Assembly (NCBI GenBank): GCA_938004025.1
Contig: CALKXC010000247.1
Span: forward strand, 1-6,533
Length of the DNA: 6,533 bases
Direction of reading: 5' to 3'
Source of the DNA: an uncultured Leucothrix sp.
GTDB lineage: Bacteria > Pseudomonadota > Gammaproteobacteria > Thiotrichales > Thiotrichaceae
The position numbers were made by a program, and so were the translations under genes. Below are positions 1 to 6,533 of the stretch, piece by piece (the first letter of the stretch is position 1; each line of letters starts with the position of its first letter). The notes under the pieces are model-generated. The model saw only the letters and a list, made by a program, of their open reading frames with translations, was not told the DNA's origin and did no database searches.

Positions 1-826
1 TGCGGGTAATGCGTCGCTAGAACAAGTTGCTGTGGTGCTACGTGACAAAATGGATATGCAGATTAATATCCAGGAACATCACATTGTTGATGTCAGTCAG
101 ATGGTAGCGAGTTTCTCGGGTAAGTTTGTGGCTAACAACGCACCGGTTTTGGGTGCGGATGTTTTTACACAAACGGCCGGTATTCATGCGGACGGTGATC
201 AAAAAGGCGGGCTTTACGAAACTAAACTAAACCCTGAACGTTTTGCTCGTAAGCGTGAATATGCGCTGGGTAAAATGAGTGGAAAAGCGTCATTAGGTAA
301 GAATCTTGAAGCTTTAGGTATCACTCTGTCACCTGAGAATCAGAAGAAGGTCCTCGCCCGTGTGGTTGAGCTGGGCGACTCTAAGCAGAAAATCACTACC
401 GATGACCTACCCTTCATCATTGCTGACGTAATAACTGGCAGTGATTATCAACACATTGAACTTAGTAGCTGTTCTATTCAAAGTCGCTTGGATGAGTCTA
501 CTCACGTGCAGATTGATGTTGAGATATTTGGTAAGCAGCATACGGCAACGGGTTCTGGTAACGGTGGATTTGATGGTTTCCGGGTTGCGCTTGATAAGAT
601 TCTTGCCAACTATGAGATTCAACTGCCGACGCTACTTAACTATGAAGTTCGCATTCCTAGGGGTGGCCAAACCAGTGCATTGACTGAAGCTATTGTTAGC
701 TGGCAGCTTGAAAATGACAGTAAAACATCGACGCGTGGTGTGCATGCGAATCAGGTTTATGCGGCGATTAATGCAGCGTTGCGCATGACGAATATGTTGC
801 TACAGGCTGAAAAGCAAAAAGATTAA
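1..826 (+). CDS. leuA2: 2-isopropylmalate synthase, LeuA2 type (C-terminal part, 5' truncated by window edge)
   Basis: This gene encodes the enzyme of the first committed step of leucine biosynthesis, condensing acetyl-CoA with 2-oxoisovalerate in the cytosol. The open frame runs in from the left edge (first whole codon at 2-4), so the catalytic TIM barrel with its metal-binding His residues lies outside the window. Visible are 274 residues. They begin with the end of the barrel, AGNASLEQV, which matches the usual GERAGNxxLE block. Then come the linker motif TAGIHADGD (coding from about 176), the KYALGKxSGKA-like block, and the C-terminal LeuA regulatory and dimerisation domain, which includes LLNYEVRIPRGGQTSALTE and a TRGVHANQVYAAINA tail. 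HADGD and the NYxVxIPxGG block match the LeuA2 form typical of Bacteroidetes rather than E. coli LeuA. Citramalate synthase is less likely because its linker and tail motifs differ. leuB follows after 26 bp. A GTG or ATG within the frame (for example at 32) should not be taken as the start. Confidence 0.9.
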   Translation, partial: AGNASLEQVAVVLRDKMDMQINIQEHHIVDVSQMVASFSGKFVANNAPVLGADVFTQTAGIHADGDQKGGLYETKLNPERFARKREYALGKMSGKASLGKNLEALGITLSPENQKKVLARVVELGDSKQKITTDDLPFIIADVITGSDYQHIELSSCSIQSRLDESTHVQIDVEIFGKQHTATGSGNGGFDGFRVALDKILANYEIQLPTLLNYEVRIPRGGQTSALTEAIVSWQLENDSKTSTRGVHANQVYAAINAALRMTNMLLQAEKQKD

Positions 827-842
827 ATACCCAAAAATTTAC

Positions 843-846
843 GGAG
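843..846 (+). promoter_or_regulatory. Shine-Dalgarno site that fixes the GTG start of leuB
   Basis: GGAG lies six bases before the GTG at 853. No ATG lies nearby in that frame, and the protein from this GTG begins at the right distance before the GDGIGPE nucleotide-binding block. The site therefore supports a GTG start. Confidence 0.75.
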
Positions 847-852
847 AATATT

Positions 853-1956
853 GTGTCAAACACTAAGAAAATCGCCATTTTAGCTGGTGACGGTATCGGC
901 CCAGAAATTATGGCTGAAGGTATTAAAGTACTAAAAGTCATCGAAGCGCGTAACGATATCAACTTTGATCTTGTTGAAGCGCCTTTTGGTGCGACGGCTT
1001 GGTTCTCACACGGCAGCTCTTTCCCAGATGAGACTAAAAAGCTCGTTGATGAAGCGGATGCGGTCATTAAAGGCCCTATCGGCTTGGGTCATGAAGAGTC
1101 AAAGCAGATTCCTATTGATGAGCAACCAGAGCGTGGTGCACTGCTACCAATGCGCGCTCGTATGAATACTTATGCCAATTACCGCCCAGTATTCTTACCA
1201 AAGACACTGTCTCACTTCTCGCCGCTTAAACCAGAAGTTATTGGTGAAGGCATCGATATGATTATGGTGCGTGAGCTCGTTGGTGGCGTTTATTTTGGTA
1301 AAAAAGAGCGCGGTGTCAATGCCGACGGTAAGCGCTTTGTTACTGAAGCACTCGAGTATGACGAAGATCAGATTAAGAACATCTTGGTTAAAGCGTTTGA
1401 GTTAGCGCAGACGCGTAAGAAGGTACTTCACAACATTCACAAAAGTAACGTTTTAAAATCAAGCGTGCTTTGGAATGAAGTATTGGAAGAAGTCAGAGTT
1501 GATTACGCCGACGTTGAAGTCATTCACATGCTAGTTGATGCAGCAGCGACTCACCTTTGCCTGAACCCAACACAGTTTGATGTAATGGTAATGGAGAACA
1601 TGTTTGGTGACATCTTAAGTGACCAAGGTGGCGGTATTTTAGGCTCTCTAGGCCTTATGCCTTCTGCTTGTATTGGACCAACCTCTGCTTACTACGAGCC
1701 TTCTCACGGTTCTGCGCCAGACATCGCGGGCAAAGCAATGGCCAACCCCTACTCTATGATTGGTTCGTTTGCGATGATGTTGGAATACAGCTTCGACATG
1801 GCAGAAGAGTCTAAGAACATTTGGGATGCAATGCAGGCTGTGTTTGCTGCTGGTTTCTCAACGTCTGACCTTTCAAAGCCAGGTTCTGGTGTGACTATGC
1901 TGTCTACCAGTGAGTTTGGCGACAAGGTGGTTGAACACCTTCAAAACAATGGCTGA
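853..1956 (+). CDS. leuB: 3-isopropylmalate dehydrogenase (LeuB family), NAD-dependent, complete
   Basis: The product oxidatively decarboxylates 3-isopropylmalate to 2-oxoisocaproate with NAD+, the third step of leucine synthesis, in the cytosol as a dimer. At 367 residues it has normal family length. Visible blocks are GDGIGPE (12-18), QPERGALLPMR (91-101, nearly as in E. coli LeuB), YANYRP with R111, RELVGGVYFG (140-149) with R140 and Y147, K197 and N199 in HKSNV, D229, FGDILSD (D253, D257), and HGSAPDIAGK (285-294), which marks NAD rather than NADP use. The start is GTG with a good ribosome binding site. One oddity is that the usual Asp before the catalytic Lys (DKANV) is replaced by His196, as in isocitrate and homoisocitrate dehydrogenases. 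The substrate-pocket motifs remain those of LeuB, and the adjacent leuA2 argues for leucine synthesis. A broader or altered substrate range is possible but unproven. The gene is probably cotranscribed with leuA2 and ends at a strong terminator. Confidence 0.9.
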   Translation: MSNTKKIAILAGDGIGPEIMAEGIKVLKVIEARNDINFDLVEAPFGATAWFSHGSSFPDETKKLVDEADAVIKGPIGLGHEESKQIPIDEQPERGALLPMRARMNTYANYRPVFLPKTLSHFSPLKPEVIGEGIDMIMVRELVGGVYFGKKERGVNADGKRFVTEALEYDEDQIKNILVKAFELAQTRKKVLHNIHKSNVLKSSVLWNEVLEEVRVDYADVEVIHMLVDAAATHLCLNPTQFDVMVMENMFGDILSDQGGGILGSLGLMPSACIGPTSAYYEPSHGSAPDIAGKAMANPYSMIGSFAMMLEYSFDMAEESKNIWDAMQAVFAAGFSTSDLSKPGSGVTMLSTSEFGDKVVEHLQNNG

Positions 1957-1986
1957 GTCTTTACTCGGTTAGATTGAATGTTGATT

Positions 1987-2014
1987 AAAGGGTTGCTTTG
2001 GCAGCCCTTTTTTT
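1987..2014 (+). terminator. Rho-independent terminator of the leuA2-leuB unit
   Basis: AAAGGGTTGC (1987-1996) pairs with GCAGCCCTTT (2001-2010) as a 10 bp stem with one G-T pair and a four-base TTTG loop. The T-run continues to 2014, giving seven Ts at the 3' side. It begins 31 bases after the leuB stop codon. This is a textbook intrinsic terminator on the + strand. Confidence 0.9.
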
Positions 2015-2065
2015 GCTTAGTACTGCGTTCATCAGACACACCCTGCACATCATCTACCTGCTAAT

Positions 2066-2094
2066 TTCAATCACCTCTGACTAATGGGGATAAT
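2066..2094 (+). promoter_or_regulatory. Possible sigma-70 promoter for the sulfotransferase-flippase unit (weak)
   Basis: GATAAT at 2089-2094 matches the -10 consensus at five of six bases and would give a leader of about 38 bases. The -35 region is poor: TTCAAT at 2066-2071 with a 17 bp spacer shares only three bases with TTGACA. The position between a terminator and a new gene is sensible. The -10 falls inside the GGGGA/TCCCC inverted repeat, so a regulator bound there would block it. This is inferred from consensus only. Confidence 0.3.
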
Positions 2095-2098
2095 CCCC
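2086..2098. repeat. Short inverted repeat GGGGA-TAA-TCCCC
   Basis: A perfect five-base inverted repeat with a three-base centre lies 40 bp before the sulfotransferase start and is followed by TTTT (2099-2102). It could be a small operator or a weak hairpin. The stem is too short to call it a terminator with confidence. Confidence 0.4.
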
Positions 2099-2126
2099 TT
2101 TTCGTAAAGATTGAATTGTTAAATGC

Positions 2127-2132
2127 AGGAAG
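2127..2132 (+). promoter_or_regulatory. Shine-Dalgarno site of the sulfotransferase gene
   Basis: AGGAAG lies six bases before the ATG at 2139 and supports that start over any later Met codon. Confidence 0.75.
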
Positions 2133-2138
2133 CAACTA

Positions 2139-2954
2139 ATGAACTCAAATAAAAGATTACCTGACGTTATATTTATTGGCCCATTAAAAACGGCTACCAG
2201 TTACATTTATGACTACTACTTGCACCATCCTAATGTAGCCACCAGCGAGCCCGTTAAAGAACTTTATTATTATGACGACCATTATGAGCAAGGTGAAGAT
2301 TGGTATCTGAAACATTTCTCACCAAACTCAGAAACCCAAGTCATGATTGATGTTTCACCGTCATATTTGATTGACGATAAAGCGATGCAACGCATCAAAA
2401 AGGATAACCCTAACGCTAAAATCATCATGACGCTTCGTGATCCCATGGAGCGGTTTAGCTCTCACGTTAAACATCATATCCGTCACGGTTACCCATACAC
2501 AGGATTTACTGATTTGCTGGAGGAACACCCTCGAGTTATTCAGGGCAGTCAATATGAAACTTATGTTGATAAATGGATTGAAGAGTTTGGGGAGGACAAG
2601 GTGTTCGTTCTCGATTATCGGGAATTAACCCAAGATTCTGCTGCTTTTATGGAAAAAATCTGCAAAATCATGAGCGTTCCATTTAATGAAAACTACGAGT
2701 TTTCGCACAAGGTTAACCCTGCTGGAACCGCCAGAAGTCCATTACTGATGCGCCTCATGCATATTGTTATGCGTTTTCTCATTCGCAACGGTTTATCGGG
2801 TGTAATCGATTTCATTAAAAGTACTGGCGCGAAAAAACTCGTGTTTAAAGAAGGCACTAAATTTTCAATATCGGAAGAAGATATCGAAAAAGCGAGCAAA
2901 CACTTCAGCAGCAGTACTAAGTGGTACAACGATCGCTTCAAGTTACTAGGTTAG
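2139..2954 (+). CDS. PAPS-dependent sulfotransferase (carbohydrate/heparan-type family)
   Basis: This 271-residue soluble protein is expected to transfer sulfate from PAPS to a hydroxyl or amino group of a glycan, lipid or small molecule in the cytoplasm. The 5'-phosphosulfate loop is IGPLKTATSYI (13-23) with Lys17. KELYYYD (40-46) resembles the KExxFF block of NDST-like enzymes, whose Glu acts as the base. MIDVSPSYL (69-77) is the usual xxSPxYL block. The 3'-phosphate motif is TLRDPMERFSSH (98-109) with R100 and S107 or S108. GSQYETYVDKWIEEFG and VLDYREL (157-163) complete the fold, and the C-terminus YNDRFKLLG is typical. The loop reads TATS where many members have GTTS. Residues 201-224 form a basic, hydrophobic stretch that could touch the membrane. 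The flippase gene follows after 45 bp with no terminator between, which suggests a glycan or lipid-linked substrate. The substrate cannot be read from the sequence. Confidence 0.88.
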   Translation: MNSNKRLPDVIFIGPLKTATSYIYDYYLHHPNVATSEPVKELYYYDDHYEQGEDWYLKHFSPNSETQVMIDVSPSYLIDDKAMQRIKKDNPNAKIIMTLRDPMERFSSHVKHHIRHGYPYTGFTDLLEEHPRVIQGSQYETYVDKWIEEFGEDKVFVLDYRELTQDSAAFMEKICKIMSVPFNENYEFSHKVNPAGTARSPLLMRLMHIVMRFLIRNGLSGVIDFIKSTGAKKLVFKEGTKFSISEEDIEKASKHFSSSTKWYNDRFKLLG

Positions 2955-2999
2955 AAATAAAAACTTACTCCAAATAAGAACCGAGATAAACGTTAATTT

Positions 3000-4424
3000 A
3001 TGTTACTAAAAAATAGCAGCATCTATATGCTCGCAAAAATAATTCCAGGCTTAATGGCGTTTACTGCGTTATCTGTTTATACACACTTATTGACACCCAG
3101 CCAGTACGGTGTGTATACGCTAATTTTTACAGCTGCTATGTTCATGAACACAACCATTTTCAACTGGTTGCCTGTTGGTATGGTCCGTTTTTGGCCTGGC
3201 GGTACTTATTCAGAAGACACCTTTATTTCTACGATGGGCGTGCTTTATCGTTTTTTATCGCTTCCGATTATTTGCATCGCTGTGCTGGTTGCTTTTTTCA
3301 TTGAGTCAGAATCAATCAACTACCTGTTAGCGGGACTTGTCTTGCTATGCGGCTTTGTCTCTCATCGCTTTGGCTTAATGCTTAAGAGCGCCCAAATGCA
3401 GCCTAACAGCTATGCAATCATGATCATAAGCTACTCAGTTCTATCGTTAGCATTAGGGTCAACACTTGCATACCTTGGTTGGGGTTCAATGGGTCTTTTG
3501 ATTGGAGTTGCAGCGGGTATGTTAATCCCATCACTCATTCAGACCACCAAAATCTGGCTAAAATTCAACCCATCACTGTATTCACCCGAGCTAACACAAA
3601 AACTGGTGGTCTATGGCATGCCCCTGGCCGCTTCATTTTTACTTGATGAGGTAGCCAACGTATCTGATCGCTATATGTTGGCTTGGTTGTCTGGTGAAGC
3701 AGAGGCTGGAAAATATGCGGTGGGTTACGACTTAGCGGGTAACTCGATATTGATGATCATGAATGCAGTCAATCTAGCAGCATATCCCATGATCGTAAAG
3801 CTGCTGGATACCAAAGGAAAAGAAGCTGCATTGGAGTACTTTAAAACTTATGCGGTGTTGCTATTAGGACTGTCTATTCCTGCTGTTGTAGGGCTCTCAT
3901 TAGTAGGGCCAAATATTGTAGATTTAGTGATTGGTGAGCAATACAAAGCTTCGGTAACCTTGCTTCTTCCTTGGGTATCAACGGCAGTATTTTTTATGGG
4001 AGCGGGAGCATTTTACATGCACCTGCCATTCCAATTGGGCAACAACAATATGGGGATTTTTAAAATTGCTGGAGCAATCGCAGTAATCAATTTAATTCTT
4101 AATTATTTACTGATTCCAAAAATGGGCATGCAAGGCGCAGCAATAGCAACACTACTTTCATTTATGATTAGCGTGCTGCTTGGCTTTATTTTTGGAAGAA
4201 GAGTATTCCCTATTCCCTTTCCTGTTAAAGAGGTCGGTCAGATATTGCTATCCACACTGATCATGGGAATCTGTTTGTACTTATTGAGGGATAACCGAGG
4301 ATGGCTGTGGCTACTAGTGCAATTTACTTCTGGACTCAGCCTATTCCTAATTACCGCCTATTTACAAGACATAGGCGGCATTAGAAAACTCATCAGTGAT
4401 CGTTTGGGTAAACGAGTTAAATAA
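3000..4424 (+). CDS. Wzx-like polysaccharide/lipid-linked glycan flippase (MOP superfamily)
   Basis: This 474-residue inner-membrane protein belongs to the polysaccharide biosynthesis flippase family, which moves undecaprenyl-linked oligosaccharides from the cytoplasmic to the periplasmic face. I see about 12 to 14 hydrophobic segments, roughly at 8-28, 38-58, 82-101, 107-122, 138-158, 161-182, 203-218, 244-264, 283-304, 322-343, 354-374, 378-398, 413-430 and 435-454. The family signatures are the N-terminal LLKNSSIYMLAKIIPGL and TPSQYGVYTL, and the mid-protein YGMPLAAS then SDRYMLAWL (222-230) followed by GKYAVGYDLA. The start at 3000 gives the family's usual N-terminus, although the ribosome binding site is weak: the nearest GAG is 14 bases upstream. 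The gene lies in the wake of the sulfotransferase gene and is convergent with ygiQ. No polymerase, glycosyltransferase or ligase accompanies it here. A lipid II or teichuronic-type role cannot be excluded. Confidence 0.87.
   Translation: MLLKNSSIYMLAKIIPGLMAFTALSVYTHLLTPSQYGVYTLIFTAAMFMNTTIFNWLPVGMVRFWPGGTYSEDTFISTMGVLYRFLSLPIICIAVLVAFFIESESINYLLAGLVLLCGFVSHRFGLMLKSAQMQPNSYAIMIISYSVLSLALGSTLAYLGWGSMGLLIGVAAGMLIPSLIQTTKIWLKFNPSLYSPELTQKLVVYGMPLAASFLLDEVANVSDRYMLAWLSGEAEAGKYAVGYDLAGNSILMIMNAVNLAAYPMIVKLLDTKGKEAALEYFKTYAVLLLGLSIPAVVGLSLVGPNIVDLVIGEQYKASVTLLLPWVSTAVFFMGAGAFYMHLPFQLGNNNMGIFKIAGAIAVINLILNYLLIPKMGMQGAAIATLLSFMISVLLGFIFGRRVFPIPFPVKEVGQILLSTLIMGICLYLLRDNRGWLWLLVQFTSGLSLFLITAYLQDIGGIRKLISDRLGKRVK
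4354..4378. repeat. Perfect 8 bp inverted repeat in the 3' end of the flippase gene
   Basis: CCGCCTAT (4354-4361) and ATAGGCGG (4371-4378) are exact reverse complements around a nine-base loop. The repeat lies inside the flippase coding sequence (residues around AYLQDIGG), about 50 bp past the ygiQ stop as read on the minus strand. Neither side is followed by a T-run, so it is not a standard intrinsic terminator. It could still form an RNA 3'-end hairpin for ygiQ, or be chance. Confidence 0.5.
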
Positions 4425-4426
4425 GG

Positions 4427-6533
4427 TTAGCGCTTTCCAACGGGCTTAAGAGTTTTACCTCTTCTGCCACCTCGGCCAGCTTTGCCTTTTTTAGGTCCGT
4501 TTGAGGTTTCAGATTTCAGGCGGATACGATGATGCAAATCGCTTCCGCTTCCGCCAGTCGACTTAGCTCTTGGTTTTGAAGGATCCCAAGACGGCACTAA
4601 GTGCTTCTTTCCGTTACCAATTAAATCTGTTCGCCCCATACGTGTCAGGGCTTCACGAATGATGGGCCAATTCTCTGGTGCGTGGTAACGCAGCAACGCT
4701 TTATGCAACCGTCTTTGCCTTGAGTCTTTGACACTGCCCACATGCTCTGAAGTTTGACGGTCGATCTTTTTTAGAGGATTAAGCTCAGTGTGATACATCG
4801 CCGAGGCTATCGCCATTGGAGTCGGTAGAAATGCTTGTACTTGGTCTGGGCGGAAGCTGCTTTTCTTTAGCCACAAAGCAAGGTTCAACATATCTTCATC
4901 GGTCGTTCCAGGATGAGCCGAAATGAAATAAGGGATGAGATATTGCTCTTTTCTTGCTTCAGCTGAGTATTTATCGAATAACTGCTTAAAGCGATCATAT
5001 GTTCCTATCCCAGGCTTCATCATCTTCGATAATGGGGCTTGCTCAGTGTGCTCTGGCGCAATCTTTAGATATCCACCGACATGGTGCGAGACTAACTCTT
5101 TCACATATTCCGGATCTTCTACCGCGAGGTCATAGCGTAAGCCTGAAGCAATAAATATCTTTTTAATGCCCGGTAACGCACGTGCACGGCGATAAAGTTT
5201 GGTCAAAGGTTTGTGGTTGGTATTTAGATTTTTACAAATACCGGGATAAACACACGACAGTCGTCTGCAAGATTGCTCAATCTTTTGACTCTTGCATTGA
5301 AGGCGATACATATTCGCCGTTGGACCACCGAGATCAGAGATATTCCCTGTAAAACCTGGAACCGTATCGCGAATTGTTTCAACTTCACGAATGACAGAAT
5401 CTTCTGAGCGGCTTTGAATAATTCGACCTTCGTGTTCTGTAATAGAACAGAAAGTACAGCCACCAAAACAACCCCGCATAATATTAACTGAGAACTTAAT
5501 CATATTATAAGCAGGGATTACCGCGTCGCCATAGGAAGTGTGTGGCTTGCGGGTATAAGGTAACTCAAACACCTTATCGAACTCAGTCATGCTCAATGGA
5601 ATTGGCGGTGGATTTAACCAAACATCACGTTTGCCGTGTCTTTGGATTAAAGCTCTCGCGTTACCCGGGTTTGTTTCAAGATGAAACACTCGAGAGGTGT
5701 GTGCATAGAGGTATTTGTCTTCAACCACCTGATCATATGAAGGTAGGCGAATTACACTGGTTTGACGATCTATATTCTTTGGTCGTTGATCAAAGAAAAC
5801 GATTTGCGCTGCACCATCATTTTGTTTATCTACAGGAGCGGCTGGTTGAATAGAAACGCCATTAGTCGCTTCTTGTTTATCCATGCCTTCTTTGTTGCTT
5901 TTTTCGCAGTCATTTTTCTGCGTTGTGTCAACGTATGGGTTAGGCTCATTATGCTCTAGCGAAACCTCTCCATCGATGCTGGTCGAATCAATAACCGTCC
6001 AGCCTTCCGGTATACCTTGTCGCATAAAGGCGGTACCACGAATGTCGGTTATGTCTGCAACGTTTTCACCTGCGGCGATACGATGAGCGACTTCAACAAT
6101 GGCTCTCTCTGCATTACCGTAAACCAACAGGTCTGCTTTAGAATCAGGCAGGATTGAACGACGGACTTTCTCTGACCAGTAATCGTATTGAGCGATACGA
6201 CGTAAACTCGCTTCAATTCCACCGATAACAACCGGAACGCCTTTATATGCTTCCTTTGCCCGCTGCGAATAAACAATTGTTGCGCGATCAGGACGTTTGC
6301 CACCAATGTTGCCGGCCGTATAGGCGTCGTCAGAACGACGTTTGCGGTCAGAAGTATAGTGATTAACTAAGGAGTCCATATTCCCGGAAGCGACGCCAAA
6401 AAACAGGTTTGGTTTGCCCAAACGCTGAAAATCCTCAACATTGTGCCAATTTGGCTGGGAAATGATTCCCACTCTGAAGCCTTGAGATTCTAACAATCGC
6501 CCTATAATCGCCATTCCAAAACTTGGATGGTCA
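4427..6533 (-). CDS. ygiQ: YgiQ family radical SAM protein (N-terminus cut by window edge)
   Basis: This is a conserved cytosolic radical SAM protein (UPF0313) whose reaction is not known. The frame is open to the right edge. The six codons above the Met at 6514 read DHPSFG, which in E. coli YgiQ precedes MAICGRMLEAQGF. The Met at 6514 is therefore internal and about 50 residues are missing. Numbering from that Met, I see the N-terminal domain with GKPNLFFG (33-40) and GGIEASLRR (98-106), then a polar variable linker (about 180-240). The radical SAM CxxxCxxC is C349, C353 and C356 in [10 protein letters not shown], followed by SITEHEGR and [11 protein letters not shown] second conserved Cys set is C407, C416, C421 and C427. 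Further blocks are [18 protein letters not shown] and [11 protein letters not shown]. The last 60 residues are rich in Lys, Arg and Gly (GRGGRRGK), which suggests nucleic acid contact. The total would be near 750 residues, close to E. coli's. The gene is convergent with the flippase, stops separated by 2 bp. Confidence 0.95.
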   Translation of the reverse strand, partial: DHPSFGMAIIGRLLESQGFRVGIISQPNWHNVEDFQRLGKPNLFFGVASGNMDSLVNHYTSDRKRRSDDAYTAGNIGGKRPDRATIVYSQRAKEAYKGVPVVIGGIEASLRRIAQYDYWSEKVRRSILPDSKADLLVYGNAERAIVEVAHRIAAGENVADITDIRGTAFMRQGIPEGWTVIDSTSIDGEVSLEHNEPNPYVDTTQKNDCEKSNKEGMDKQEATNGVSIQPAAPVDKQNDGAAQIVFFDQRPKNIDRQTSVIRLPSYDQVVEDKYLYAHTSRVFHLETNPGNARALIQRHGKRDVWLNPPPIPLSMTEFDKVFELPYTRKPHTSYGDAVIPAYNMIKFSVNIMRGCFGGCTFCSITEHEGRIIQSRSEDSVIREVETIRDTVPGFTGNISDLGGPTANMYRLQCKSQKIEQSCRRLSCVYPGICKNLNTNHKPLTKLYRRARALPGIKKIFIASGLRYDLAVEDPEYVKELVSHHVGGYLKIAPEHTEQAPLSKMMKPGIGTYDRFKQLFDKYSAEARKEQYLIPYFISAHPGTTDEDMLNLALWLKKSSFRPDQVQAFLPTPMAIASAMYHTELNPLKKIDRQTSEHVGSVKDSRQRRLHKALLRYHAPENWPIIREALTRMGRTDLIGNGKKHLVPSWDPSKPRAKSTGGSGSDLHHRIRLKSETSNGPKKGKAGRGGRRGKTLKPVGKR

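Larger units (their letters stand above)
1957..2138. other. Intergenic gap between leuB and the sulfotransferase gene
   Basis: These 182 bp contain no credible gene. They hold the leuB terminator, about 70 bp with nothing I recognise (2015-2085), then a short GGGGA/TCCCC inverted repeat and the ribosome binding site of the next gene. The layout suggests that a new transcription unit starts here. Confidence 0.7.

Noticed and set aside
32..34. GTG at 32 as the start of a short leuA-like gene
   Set aside because: The frame is open to the left edge and the residues before it (AGNASLEQVA) belong to the conserved LeuA barrel end.
768..1067. Minus-strand open frame of 99 codons opposite leuA2-leuB
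   Set aside because: It lies across two well-supported genes on the other strand, has no ribosome binding site I can see, and its protein has no recognisable family features.
2139..4424. Sulfotransferase-flippase pair as a mobile element or phage cargo
   Set aside because: No integrase, transposase, terminal repeats or tRNA attachment site is visible, and base composition by eye is close to that of the neighbours.
4448..4490. Weak hairpins AAGAG/CTCTT and GGC/GCC followed by six Ts as a terminator for the flippase
   Set aside because: The first has no T-run after it and the second has a stem of only three base pairs. Both lie in ygiQ coding sequence and are consistent with chance.
4750..5780. 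Peptide IDRQTS occurring twice in YgiQ (about residues 248-253 and 584-589)
   Set aside because: The two copies differ at the nucleotide level and lie in unrelated variable parts, so a repeat or duplication is unlikely.
5542..5853. Plus-strand open frame of 103 codons inside ygiQ
   Set aside because: It is antisense to conserved YgiQ sequence and has no family features or ribosome binding site of note.
6512..6514. ATG at 6514 (minus strand) as the true start of ygiQ
   Set aside because: The six in-frame codons above it read DHPSFG, matching the E. coli protein just before the equivalent Met, so the gene continues past the edge.

Overview
The window looks like ordinary chromosome of a gammaproteobacterium of moderate, slightly AT-rich composition. 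The main clue is a YgiQ-family radical SAM protein that closely follows the Escherichia coli protein in every conserved block I can recall. Leucine synthesis, however, uses a LeuA2-type 2-isopropylmalate synthase, a form better known from Bacteroidetes and scattered in other phyla. A marine, Kangiella-like gammaproteobacterium would fit, but that is a guess and not something the sequence proves.

Layout. Positions 1-826 (+) hold the C-terminal half of leuA2, cut by the left edge. Positions 853-1956 (+) hold a complete leuB-like 3-isopropylmalate dehydrogenase with a GTG start, 26 bp behind leuA2 and almost certainly cotranscribed. A strong intrinsic terminator at 1987-2014 closes this leucine unit. 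A 182 bp intergenic gap (1957-2138) holds that terminator, then a short GC-rich inverted repeat that overlaps a possible -10 box. Positions 2139-2954 (+) encode a cytosolic PAPS-dependent sulfotransferase. Positions 3000-4424 (+) encode a multi-pass Wzx-like polysaccharide flippase, 45 bp downstream and probably in the same transcript. Positions 4427-6533 (-) hold ygiQ, convergent with the flippase with only 2 bp between the stop codons, and cut by the right edge so that about the first 50 residues are missing.

How the genes work together. LeuA2 and LeuB catalyse the first and the oxidative steps of leucine biosynthesis from 2-oxoisovalerate; leuC and leuD are not in view. The sulfotransferase and flippase form a small accessory pair between two housekeeping loci. 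A plausible reading is sulfation of a lipid-linked glycan or related lipid on the cytoplasmic face, followed by flipping across the inner membrane, but no glycosyltransferase, polymerase or ligase accompanies them. YgiQ is a conserved radical SAM protein of unknown reaction and has no evident link to its neighbours.

I found no tRNA, rRNA, CRISPR array, insertion sequence or phage gene. The most interesting points are the isolated sulfotransferase-flippase pair, an isocitrate dehydrogenase-like His-Lys-x-Asn motif in LeuB, and the terminator-poor convergent junction at 4424-4427.
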